A DNA stretch of 41,874 bases from an uncultured Ruminococcus sp. (GTDB lineage Bacteria > Bacillota > Clostridia > Oscillospirales > Acutalibacteraceae). The notes below the pieces were generated by a model. It was not told the DNA's origin and did not search any database. It worked only from the letters and a program-made list of their open reading frames with translations. Shown here one piece after another: positions 15,939 through 22,474 of the stretch. Within the stretch, counting starts at the first letter, position 1. Every line of letters starts with the position of its first letter. A program made the translations under genes and the position numbers. The stretch is taken from assembly GCA_902801245.1 (NCBI GenBank), contig CADCHW010000027.1, positions 4,091 through 45,964 on the forward strand. Direction: 5' to 3'.

Positions 15939-16835
15939 ATGATTAAGATTCAGATACCGGCAACAAGTGCCAATCTGGGTTCGGGGTTTGACAGTCTGGG
16001 AGTTGCCCTTAATTTGTATAATTATGTTTGGATAGAGGAAACGGACGAAATAGACATCTCTTCAAATGACGGTGTTTCCGTTCCACGTGACGAATCCAAC
16101 TTGATTTACTGGTCAGCCGAAAGACTTTACTCCGAATGCGGAAAAACCTTGCCCGGATTAAAAATAATTCAGGAAAACAATATACCTATGACAAGAGGTC
16201 TGGGAAGTTCTTCTGCTTGCATTGCGGCAGGTCTTATTGCGGCTAACCGATTTCTCGGAAGTCCGCTTTCACAGCACGACCTTGTAAATCTTGCATGCAA
16301 AATCGAGGGTCACCCCGACAACACCACTCCGGCACTTCTCGGCGGTTTGGTTACATCGGCTATGGAGAACGGACGAGTTTACAGCGTGAGTGTTCCCGTT
16401 GCACAAAATATTCGTTTCGGGGTTTTTATACCTCCGTTTGAACTGAAAACGGAGGTTGCAAGAAACGCATTGCCGAACGAGTATACAAGAGAGAATGCGG
16501 TTTATAATCTTTCGAGAAGTTCGCTGATGACGGCGGCTTTGTTTTCGGGCAGTCTTGAAAATCTCAGGGTCGCTGTGCAGGACAGCATTCATCAGCCGTA
16601 CAGAAAAAAGTTTATCAGCGGTGTTGATACCGTTTTCAGAATGACGTATGAGCTTGGTTCTTACGGCACGTATATAAGCGGTGCTGGTCCGTCTATAATT
16701 GCGATTATAGATAATACGCTTGAAGATACTTTTAATAAATACGCACTTCCTCACCTTGAAAGCAGAGGGATTAACGATTGGCAGTTCCACGTTTTGACCG
16801 CCGACGACGAGGGTGCAAAAGTATTGATAGAATAG
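15939..16835 (+). CDS. thrB: Homoserine kinase
   Basis: Phosphorylates homoserine to O-phosphohomoserine in threonine synthesis. The 298-residue GHMP kinase has IPATSANLGSGFDSLGVAL at 6-24, the ATP-binding GLGSSSACIAAG loop at 87-98, EGHPDNTTPALLGG and SGAGPSIIAI near 246. Length is normal. The start is notable: the ATG follows directly on a family 1 repeat (cacgtgtttaaaaa), with no recognisable ribosome binding site, so initiation may depend on the A-rich leader. The frame has no convincing alternative start nearby. It lies between hom and lysC; thrC is not in the window. Confidence 0.95.
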   Translation: MIKIQIPATSANLGSGFDSLGVALNLYNYVWIEETDEIDISSNDGVSVPRDESNLIYWSAERLYSECGKTLPGLKIIQENNIPMTRGLGSSSACIAAGLIAANRFLGSPLSQHDLVNLACKIEGHPDNTTPALLGGLVTSAMENGRVYSVSVPVAQNIRFGVFIPPFELKTEVARNALPNEYTRENAVYNLSRSSLMTAALFSGSLENLRVAVQDSIHQPYRKKFISGVDTVFRMTYELGSYGTYISGAGPSIIAIIDNTLEDTFNKYALPHLESRGINDWQFHVLTADDEGAKVLIE

Positions 16836-16972
16836 TCGGGTCGGCAATGCCGACGGAAAACGGCACACGATGCAAATTCCGTTGTAACAGCTGATATTTT
16901 TCACGCATAAAATTTATTGTTGTGATTCTATTTTCAAAGAGTTTGTTTGTAACTTCCGACTAATCAATTTTA

Positions 16973-17020
16973 GGTCGGGTAAAAAAGTCAAACTGACAAT
17001 GAATTACAGTCACATATTAA
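16973..17020 (+). repeat. Family 1 repeat, degenerate copy before lysC
   Basis: GGTCGGGTAAAAAAGTCA...ATTACAGTCACATATTAAAAA: the left half is intact, but the right half is mutated (CAGTCACAT for CTTCACGT). The ribosome binding site AAGGAG follows at once. A GTCGGC-aat-GCCGAC hairpin after the thrB stop (16840-16854) resembles the distal module. Confidence 0.6.
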
Positions 17021-17039
17021 AAAAGGAGATAATAGTACA

Positions 17040-18245
17040 ATGGGCTTAATAGTTCAAAAATTTGGCGGCAGCTCGGTTGCAAATGCCGAGAGAGTTTTTA
17101 ATGTCGCAAGAATTGTTACAGATACTTACAAAGAGGGAAACAATGTTGTAGTAGTTGTTTCCGCTCAGGGCGATACTACAGACGACCTTATAGACAAGGC
17201 GAACGAGATTAACCCCAACGCTTCAAAGCGTGAGAGAGATATGCTTCTCGCTTCGGGTGAGCAGATTTCCATTGCTCTTCTCGCTATGGCTATAGAGAAG
17301 CTTGGTTTTCCCGTTGTTTCTCTTCTCGGCTGGCAGGCAGGCTTCCAGACATCTTCCGCTTACACAAGTGCGAGAATAAAGAGAGTAGTTCCCGACAGAA
17401 TCCAGAAAGAGCTTGACAAGAAGAACATTGTTGTTGTTGCAGGTTTTCAGGGTATCAACAAGTATGACGATTTGACAACTCTCGGCAGAGGCGGTTCGGA
17501 CACAAGTGCCGTTGCGATTGCGGCAGCTATGCACGCAGACCTTTGTCAGATTTACACAGACGTTAAGGGTGTTTACACAGCTGACCCGAGAAAAGTTCCG
17601 AATGCAAGAAAGCTCGAAACAATTTCCTATGACGAAATGCTGGAGCTTGCAACTCTCGGAGCACAGGTTCTGAATAACCGTTCTGTTGAAATGGCAAAGA
17701 AATATAATATTGAATTAGAGGTACTTTCAAGCTTGGAGAAAGAGCCGGGTACTATTGTTAAGGAGGCAACTAAAATGGAAAAAATGTTAATCAGCGGTGT
17801 AGCAAAGGATAAGGACGTAGCAAGAGTTTCAATCATTGGTTTGCCCGACAGACCGGGTCTTGCGTTCAAGGTATTCTCCAAGGTTTCGGCAGCGAATATC
17901 AATGTAGACATTATTCTCCAGTCAATCGGACGTGACGGCACAAAGGATATCGCTTTCACAGTTGCACAGGATAAGGCAGAGGAAACAGAGAAGATTCTTA
18001 AGGATTATCTTCTTCCGCTCGGTGCAAAAGAGGTTAAGGCAGACACAGGCGTAGCAAAGGTTTCTATTGTCGGAGCAGGTATGGAGAGCCACGCAGGTGT
18101 TGCGACAAAGATGTTTGAAGCACTTATGGACGCTCAGATTAACATTAAGATGATTTCGACAAGTGAGATTAAGGTATCCGTTCTTATTGACGAGGACGAC
18201 GCAGACAACGCAGTTAAGGCTATCCACGAGAAATTCTTTGATTAA
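17040..18245 (+). CDS. lysC: Aspartate kinase
   Basis: Commits aspartate to lysine, threonine and methionine synthesis by phosphorylating it. The 401-residue protein starts with the kinase signature VQKFGGSSVA. LLASGEQISIALLAMA, LGRGGSDTSAVAIAAA and TDVKGVYTADPR follow in the catalytic domain (1-240), then two ACT domains (about 260-330 and 340-401; ISIIGLPDRPGLAFKVF and VSIVGAGMESHAGV) for feedback inhibition. Length and layout match the Bacillus LysC (aspartokinase II) class. AAGGAG precedes the ATG at 17040. An internal start at 17775 probably yields a separate beta subunit. A family 1 repeat and a terminator follow. Confidence 0.96.
   Translation: MGLIVQKFGGSSVANAERVFNVARIVTDTYKEGNNVVVVVSAQGDTTDDLIDKANEINPNASKRERDMLLASGEQISIALLAMAIEKLGFPVVSLLGWQAGFQTSSAYTSARIKRVVPDRIQKELDKKNIVVVAGFQGINKYDDLTTLGRGGSDTSAVAIAAAMHADLCQIYTDVKGVYTADPRKVPNARKLETISYDEMLELATLGAQVLNNRSVEMAKKYNIELEVLSSLEKEPGTIVKEATKMEKMLISGVAKDKDVARVSIIGLPDRPGLAFKVFSKVSAANINVDIILQSIGRDGTKDIAFTVAQDKAEETEKILKDYLLPLGAKEVKADTGVAKVSIVGAGMESHAGVATKMFEALMDAQINIKMISTSEIKVSVLIDEDDADNAVKAIHEKFFD
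17775..18245 (+). CDS. Predicted internal in-frame start: aspartate kinase beta subunit
   Basis: Within lysC, AAGGAGG (17760-17766) lies eight bases before an in-frame ATG at codon 246. The product would be the 156-residue C-terminal regulatory half (MEKMLISGVAKDKD...), containing both ACT domains. In Bacillus subtilis aspartokinase II the beta subunit is made in just this way, from an internal start near the same codon of the same gene, and forms alpha2beta2 with the full-length chain. The Shine-Dalgarno sequence here is stronger than that of many full genes in the window. Expression is inferred. Confidence 0.7.
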   Translation: MEKMLISGVAKDKDVARVSIIGLPDRPGLAFKVFSKVSAANINVDIILQSIGRDGTKDIAFTVAQDKAEETEKILKDYLLPLGAKEVKADTGVAKVSIVGAGMESHAGVATKMFEALMDAQINIKMISTSEIKVSVLIDEDDADNAVKAIHEKFFD

Positions 18246-18251
18246 GCAACG

Positions 18252-18317
18252 GCGGACAACGTCCGCAGGAGATACGTGAAGATAGTTTTTTTAATGAATA
18301 ACTTTACGAACCCGACC
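18252..18317 (-). repeat. Family 1 repeat, long reverse copy after lysC
   Basis: GCGGAC-aac-GTCCGC, AGGAGATACGTGAAGATAG and ACGAACCCGACC: a complete reverse copy starting about five bases after the lysC stop. Confidence 0.88.
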
Positions 18318-18346
18318 GATAGTTTTTGGTTGGGTTCGTTTTTTTA
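18306..18346 (+). terminator. lysC terminator built from two facing repeat ends
   Basis: ACGAACCCGACC (end of the reverse family 1 copy) pairs with GGTTGGGTTCGT (the start of a truncated forward copy) across GATAGTTTTT, followed by seven T. A strong terminator made by head-to-head repeat ends. Confidence 0.85.
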
Positions 18347-18362
18347 AACAAGATGATAAAAA

Positions 18363-18391
18363 GGGTACTGTCGGTTAAATTGACAGTACCC
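18363..18391 (-). terminator. Terminator of the minus-strand zinc-ribbon gene
   Basis: GGGTACTGTC pairs perfectly with GACAGTACCC (10 bp); the minus strand continues CTTTTTATC. It is about 80 bases beyond the 18471 stop. A scrap of family 1 (TTTCACGTGTTAAAAA) lies between, at 18421-18436. Confidence 0.75.
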
Positions 18392-18470
18392 TGAATTATA
18401 TAATTTTAGTTAAACAAAGAAATTTCACGTGTTAAAAAAGAAAACTTCCGATTGACATAATTACACATTA

Positions 18471-18824
18471 TCATCTGTATTTGCCGCAGCTTGTGCAGAA
18501 GAGTTTTTCGTGACCGTTCTTTTCGCCGCAGTCGGGGCAAATCCACGTTCCGTTTTTGTTGAGGTGAACTTTTGCTCCCGTGGGGTATGCGTGGTAGGTG
18601 TCGGAATGGGAAACATAGCTGTTTCGCACAAGATTGGCGGCACTTTGAAGATAGCCGTTTCCTATTCCCGTGAACGCACGAATACCCGAAGTGGGAATAT
18701 TTGTGGCTGTCACCGATTTTGTGATAGGTGATGTTACCATTGTACTTTCGTAAAGCTCGCCGCCGCATTTACGGCAGAAGTTAGCCTTATCGTCGTTCCA
18801 CGCACTGCATTTTTTACAAACCAT
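18471..18824 (-). CDS. Zinc-ribbon protein with two treble-clef-like pairs
   Basis: A 117-residue protein with a zinc ribbon at each end: Cys3-Cys6 with Cys17-Cys20 (MVCKKCSAWNDDKANFCRKCG) and Cys96-Cys99 with Cys110-Cys113 (WICPDCGEKNGHEKLFCTSCGK). The central 70 residues are Ser/Thr-rich and look unstructured (TSPITKSVTATNIPTSG). No membrane segment or catalytic motif. AAAGGAAC lies upstream of the ATG. It is monocistronic, with its own terminator. Paired ribbons of this kind usually bind protein or nucleic acid; the function is unknown. Confidence 0.75.
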   Translation of the reverse strand: MVCKKCSAWNDDKANFCRKCGGELYESTMVTSPITKSVTATNIPTSGIRAFTGIGNGYLQSAANLVRNSYVSHSDTYHAYPTGAKVHLNKNGTWICPDCGEKNGHEKLFCTSCGKYR

Positions 18825-18992
18825 ATTTTACTGTTCCTTTCACTTATTTTTTCTGTTAGTATTATGGGCAAAAGGTTATAAGTTAATACATACGTGTCGA
18901 TAAAAAATAAATGTATCGGATAGGTTTTATTTTGAAAACAAAATATTTTTAATAACTAAAAGCCTTTCATTTTTGAGATATAAAAATATCGG

Positions 18993-19093
18993 TGGGCAAA
19001 CAAAAAGGCAAGCGAAAGGCAGACGAAAGGCAAGCAAAGGGCAGACAAAGGGCAGACAAAGGGCAAACAAAGGGCAAGCAAAGGGCAACAACG
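18993..19093. repeat. 11-bp tandem repeat (AAAGGGCAGAC type)
   Basis: About nine imperfect copies of an 11-base unit, AAAGGCAnnCn to AAAGGGCAGAC/AAAGGGCAAAC, followed by two copies of a GTAACAAAGAAACAA unit (19091-19122). Open frames cross it on both strands, but their Lys/Gln/Arg-rich or Leu/Pro/Cys-rich products follow from the repeat composition. It is treated as non-coding. Confidence 0.8.
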
Positions 19094-19122
19094 TAACAAA
19101 GAAACAATGTAACAAAGAAACA

Positions 19123-19164
19123 AGTGGTGGTGTGTGTGCCCTACAGGCACACACACACCACCAC
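19123..19164. repeat. Long GT/AC hairpin
   Basis: GTGGTGGTGTGTGTGCC (17 bases) and GGCACACACACACCACCAC (19 bases) face each other across CTACA. They pair along their whole length apart from one 2-base slip. One of the longest stems in the window. Confidence 0.8.
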
Positions 19165-19180
19165 ATAAAGAAAAAAAAAG

Positions 19181-19236
19181 ACGGCTCTTCCGTCCGTCAC
19201 GCACTGTTGGTGCGAAACGGACGAGCCGTTTTTTTA
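19181..19236 (+). terminator. Strong compound terminator
   Basis: ACGGCTC/GAGCCGT, CGTCCGT/ACGGACG and CGCAC/GTGCG stack into one long stem with a TGTTG loop, followed by seven T. The other strand also has a T-rich tail, so it may work both ways. No gene ends at it. Confidence 0.75.
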
Positions 19237-19245
19237 ATACGTTTT

Positions 19246-19604
19246 TTTAACACGTGAAGATAGTTTATTTTATCCATGACTTTTATTACCCGACCGAGTA
19301 TTTATTCAATGTGGTAGTCTTTGACCAACTTTATTTCGTGCAATAACAGTCATATCAAAAACTTTATAAAAAATTTTCGGTCGGGTACACGAAGTTATTA
19401 TTTAAACAAACTATCTTCACGTATCTCAAGCGGACGTTGTCCGCCGTTGTCCGCCGTTTTTCGCTTAAATAAAAGTATCTGGTGTGATTATTATTGCATA
19501 AAATGAAGTTGGTCAAAAACTTACTCATTAAATCAACCTTCGGTCGGGTTCGTGAAGTTAGGTTAACAATGACTATCTTCACGTGTTAAAAAATTCACGT
19601 GTTA
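19246..19604. repeat. Cluster of three family 1 copies
   Basis: Reverse short copy 19246-19296, forward long copy 19379-19456 with a duplicated GTTGTCCGCC arm, and forward short copy 19542-19604. The first pair and its spacer (TTTGACCAACTTTATTTCGTG...) recur at 30146-30376. The last copy runs into the 3' end of the peptidase gene. Confidence 0.85.
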
Positions 19605-20548
19605 AAAAAACACCAGAGGTTTCTGATTTGCCATTCAAGTTCATCGTAGCTCCAGAGCCGTGAACTCCTGCTTCGGCTGTTTGGGTCGTTTACTAAGAAA
19701 TCTCCGTCTTTGACATCTTTAATAACAATGAAGTGACCCACCGCCGTGAACTCTCCCGGATTCATCGAACAAATTATAGGCTTTCCGTCCTCAAGAGCAT
19801 TTACCATAGAATTATAGTTAAGCGGCAGCTCTTCGGCATGCAGACCGAACTTCTTACAGCCGTCGGTGAAGAGTTCCCACGTTGTTCCGGAGTTATCCTC
19901 ATAGTAGCCGTTTTTTGCAGCAAAATCCGCAATGTAATCGGGAGAATATTTTGTATCTCCGGTAAGTGCCACAGCAACCATTGAAAGACAAGTAGGACCG
20001 CAGCCGGAAAGTCCGATTACATTATCCCCGTACTGTTTGTAACCCCAGCGTGAATCCCATTGAATAAACAACGGTACGTCACCCGAAAGGTCGTCCGCCG
20101 TGATTTCTCCGTTTATTGTGCCGTCGTTTGTTAGGTAGCCTGCCGCAAAATCAATTATTTCGGGATTTCGACAAACCGCCTGAAGCATATCACTCGGAAA
20201 TTTTTCCTTGTTTTCATAAACTTTTGCATAACGTGAATCTCTTTGAGAGAGAAGAGAAAGACGCTCTTCAATTTCATCTTCGGTGAAAATCTTTTGTATT
20301 TTGGTGTCGCTTTGGAAGTATTCGGAAATATCGGGGTTTTCTGTGTTTTCGGTATCATCGCCCGAGTATGTATTACGAACTACCGCCACAAACAGAACGG
20401 CGAACAGCGTCAGGAATATAACGACATAACGCTTTTTGATAGGCTTCTTCTCGGGAATATCCTCTTCTTCGGGCAATGATATGGAGCGGATAAAATCGTA
20501 AGCTTCCTTGTCAAAGTATTGTTCATTGAAATCGGGATTGTTTTTCAT
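19595..20548 (-). CDS. Membrane-anchored C39-like cysteine peptidase
   Basis: A predicted extracytoplasmic papain-like protease of the peptidase_C39_2 group. The 317-residue protein has a charged cytoplasmic N-terminus (1-40), one transmembrane segment (about 41-58), a linker, and the peptidase domain from about 155: VPLFIQWDSRWG with an oxyanion-type Gln, GLSGCGPTCLSMVAVALTG with Cys183 as probable nucleophile, then GHFIVIKDVKDGDFLVNDPNSR with His272 and an Asp/Asn third residue. The final residues NT and the stop (AACACGTGA) are encoded by a family 1 repeat copy, so the native C-terminus may have been replaced. Substrate unknown; cell-wall or leader-peptide processing is possible. Confidence 0.85.
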   Translation of the reverse strand: MKNNPDFNEQYFDKEAYDFIRSISLPEEEDIPEKKPIKKRYVVIFLTLFAVLFVAVVRNTYSGDDTENTENPDISEYFQSDTKIQKIFTEDEIEERLSLLSQRDSRYAKVYENKEKFPSDMLQAVCRNPEIIDFAAGYLTNDGTINGEITADDLSGDVPLFIQWDSRWGYKQYGDNVIGLSGCGPTCLSMVAVALTGDTKYSPDYIADFAAKNGYYEDNSGTTWELFTDGCKKFGLHAEELPLNYNSMVNALEDGKPIICSMNPGEFTAVGHFIVIKDVKDGDFLVNDPNSRSRSSRLWSYDELEWQIRNLWCFFNT

Positions 20549-20628
20549 TGCAGTACCTCTTGATTTTTATTTGAAATTCACATATATTATACCACAAGAG
20601 TTTTATATAATATGTCGTTTTTTTATAT

Positions 20629-20665
20629 GCGAAGATAGTTTTTTTAACTTCACAAATTTGACCGC
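20629..20665 (-). repeat. Family 1 repeat, degenerate reverse copy
   Basis: TATGCGAAGATAGTTTTTTTAACTTCACAAATTTGACCG keeps the CGAAGATAG and CTTCAC arms only. It is upstream of the peptidase gene in that gene's sense direction. Confidence 0.5.
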
Positions 20666-20750
20666 CTTGAATTGCTCAGGGCGGCTAAATTTAATTATAT
20701 CATTTTCATCATTAAAGTCAAGTGCTTGTTTTAGTAAAACTCCTCATTAC

Positions 20751-21056
20751 TATACTCGAAAACGTTAAGATTTAGCACTTTTTTTCTACGTCCGACAATT
20801 CGCTACGCTCTTGTCTGTTTTGTTTGGTATCGAAAGATATTGTTTTGATGTGTGTTTTTTTTTGTTGAATAAAGTTTGTTTAGTTTCGCTGAGGGTAGTT
20901 TATTTTCTACGATAATTTGTTCCGTCAGCGAGCAGGGCTCTGCCCCTGCTGGTGCAAGACCACTAGGAACACCACCCAATCAGTCTACGCCTACGGCTTG
21001 ACTTCTTGGGGTGTTCCGTCGCCCGCAAGCTTTGAAAAGCTTGACCAACGAGTATA
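20751..21056 (+). repeat. Family 2 MITE-like element with extra inner segment
   Basis: It begins TATACTCGAAAACGTTAAGA and ends ACGAGTATA. The internal order matches the other copies: CCGACAATTCGCTACGCTC, TTTAGTTTCGCTGAGGGTAG, GGGCTCTGCCCC, CCGCAAGCTTTGAAAAGCTT. Between the last two blocks lies an extra segment of about 70 bp bounded by GGAACACC and GGTGTTCC, absent from the other copies. It fills most of the gap before murI. Confidence 0.75.
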
Positions 21057-21101
21057 ATAAAACTTCCGCCTGTAACAATTACGCATTATTAAAAAAAGGT
21101 G

Positions 21102-21130
21102 TTGCACATAGCTTTGATTTATGGTAAAAT
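21102..21130 (+). promoter_or_regulatory. Promoter of murI operon
   Basis: TTGCAC (21102-21107), 17 bases, TAAAAT (21125-21130), about 75 bases before the murI start. Confidence 0.65.
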
Positions 21131-21205
21131 AAAGTGTATAAGTAAAATAATTGTAAATTTCATAAATTGGATATTGTTTTTATAAATGAAAATCGGAGGT
21201 ACATT

Positions 21206-22018
21206 ATGTCTGCACAACCTATCGGTGTCTTTGATTCGGGTCTTGGCGGTCTAACAGCTGTCAAACAGCTGCGTGCTATTATGCCGCATGAAAATATAGT
21301 TTATTTCGGAGATACGGGAAGAGTTCCCTACGGTAACAGAAGCGTCACTACTATTCGCCGTTATGCCGCTCAGGACGCTAATTTTCTTTTGAGCAATAAT
21401 GTTAAAATGGTCATTGCCGCATGCGGTACTGTAAGTTCGGCTGCTCCCGAGGTCGGAGAAAATCTTCCCGTACCCTATACAGGAGTTATAGCACCGACTG
21501 CAAAAGCCGCTGTTGAGGCTACCCAAAACGGCAGAATAGGTGTTATCGGTACAAGAGCTACGATTCTCAGCTGCTCATATAAAAAAGAGATTGAAAGGCT
21601 CAACAGTGAACTACAGGTTTTCCAAAAGGAATGTCCGCTGTTTGTGCCTATCGTTGAGGAGGGCTTTATTTCTGTTGACGACCCTATCGCAAGGCTTACC
21701 GTTGAGAGATATCTTGAAGTACTTAAAAAAGAAAAGGTCGATACAATTATTCTCGGCTGTACTCATTATCCGATTCTCAAAGCCGTTATCGGAGAGTATG
21801 TCGGCACGGACGTTAAGCTTATCGACAGCGGCAAGGAAACCGCCCTATATGCGGAGAAGCTTTTAAAAGAAAAGGGTCTGCTCAACGAGAGTGAGGAAGA
21901 GGGCGAATGTAAATTTTTCGTCAGCGACAGAACAGAGGGTTTTTCCGATATAGCGTCAATATTTCTGCACTCGAATATCGGAGAGAACGTCAGCAGAGTT
22001 GATATTCAACATTATTGA
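21206..22018 (+). CDS. murI: Glutamate racemase
   Basis: Makes D-glutamate for peptidoglycan by a two-cysteine racemisation. The 270-residue protein has GVFDSGLGGLTAVKQL at 7-22 with Asp10, YFGDTGRVPYG at 33-43, the first catalytic Cys73 in IAACGTVSSAA and the second Cys185 in ILGCTHYP. The first motif reads CGT where most family members read CNT, a variant worth noting. GGAGG is correctly spaced before the ATG at 21206; the open frame from 21167 has no such signal. The gene is followed after 15 bp by a DUF1934 gene and then argS, so the three are probably one operon. Confidence 0.93.
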   Translation: MSAQPIGVFDSGLGGLTAVKQLRAIMPHENIVYFGDTGRVPYGNRSVTTIRRYAAQDANFLLSNNVKMVIAACGTVSSAAPEVGENLPVPYTGVIAPTAKAAVEATQNGRIGVIGTRATILSCSYKKEIERLNSELQVFQKECPLFVPIVEEGFISVDDPIARLTVERYLEVLKKEKVDTIILGCTHYPILKAVIGEYVGTDVKLIDSGKETALYAEKLLKEKGLLNESEEEGECKFFVSDRTEGFSDIASIFLHSNIGENVSRVDIQHY

Positions 22019-22033
22019 TAAGGACGTGAAAGC

Positions 22034-22468
22034 TTGGACGATAAATATATAATTTCGGTTATTGGTACACAATCCCTTGACGGTGAAGAGGATACAATCG
22101 AACTTACCACTTCGGCAAGCTATACAGAAAGAAACGGTAAGAAGTATATTAAGTACAGAGAGTATGACCCCGAAAACGGCAGTGTGTATATATTGAATAT
22201 AATAAAAATAGAAAGCAAGAATAAAATCACTCTTGTGAAAAGCGGAGATGAACGTTACAGTCAGCTTGTTCTTGAATGCGGCAAACGTCATCAGTGTATG
22301 TATACTTCGTCAATGGGAAGTATGTCGATAGGTATTTATACCGAATCGATTTCTTACGAGATTGATAAAGACGGCGGAAAAATCGAGATTGATTACACAA
22401 TCGATTTCAACTCCGATTTTCAGAGTGACAATCATATGTTAATTATTCTTCGTAAAAAGGAGTTATAA
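22034..22468 (+). CDS. DUF1934 protein (YwiB-like)
   Basis: A 144-residue DUF1934 protein, a lipocalin-like beta-barrel family typified by Bacillus YwiB, function not established. The pattern is alternating beta strands: YIISVIGTQSLDGEEDTIELTTSASY, YIKYREYD, VYILNIIKIESKNKITLVKSG, RCQCMYTS-like HQCMYTSSMGSMSIGIYTESISYE, KIEIDYTIDFNSDFQSDNHMLIILRK. The start codon is TTG at 22034, with AAGGACG upstream. It is six bases from argS; the DUF1934-argS pair is a recurring Firmicutes arrangement, which supports the call. Confidence 0.88.
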   Translation: MDDKYIISVIGTQSLDGEEDTIELTTSASYTERNGKKYIKYREYDPENGSVYILNIIKIESKNKITLVKSGDERYSQLVLECGKRHQCMYTSSMGSMSIGIYTESISYEIDKDGGKIEIDYTIDFNSDFQSDNHMLIILRKKEL

Positions 22469-22474
22469 AATAAA

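Noticed and set aside
18993..19093. Possible CRISPR array
   Set aside because: The units are 11 bp and directly adjacent, with no unique spacers and no cas genes.
18973..19257. 94-codon open frame over the 11-bp tandem repeat, and opposite-strand frames at 18927-19204
   Set aside because: The compositions (Lys/Gln/Arg or Leu/Pro/Cys) are produced by the repeat in any frame, 11 is not a multiple of three, and there is no ribosome binding site.
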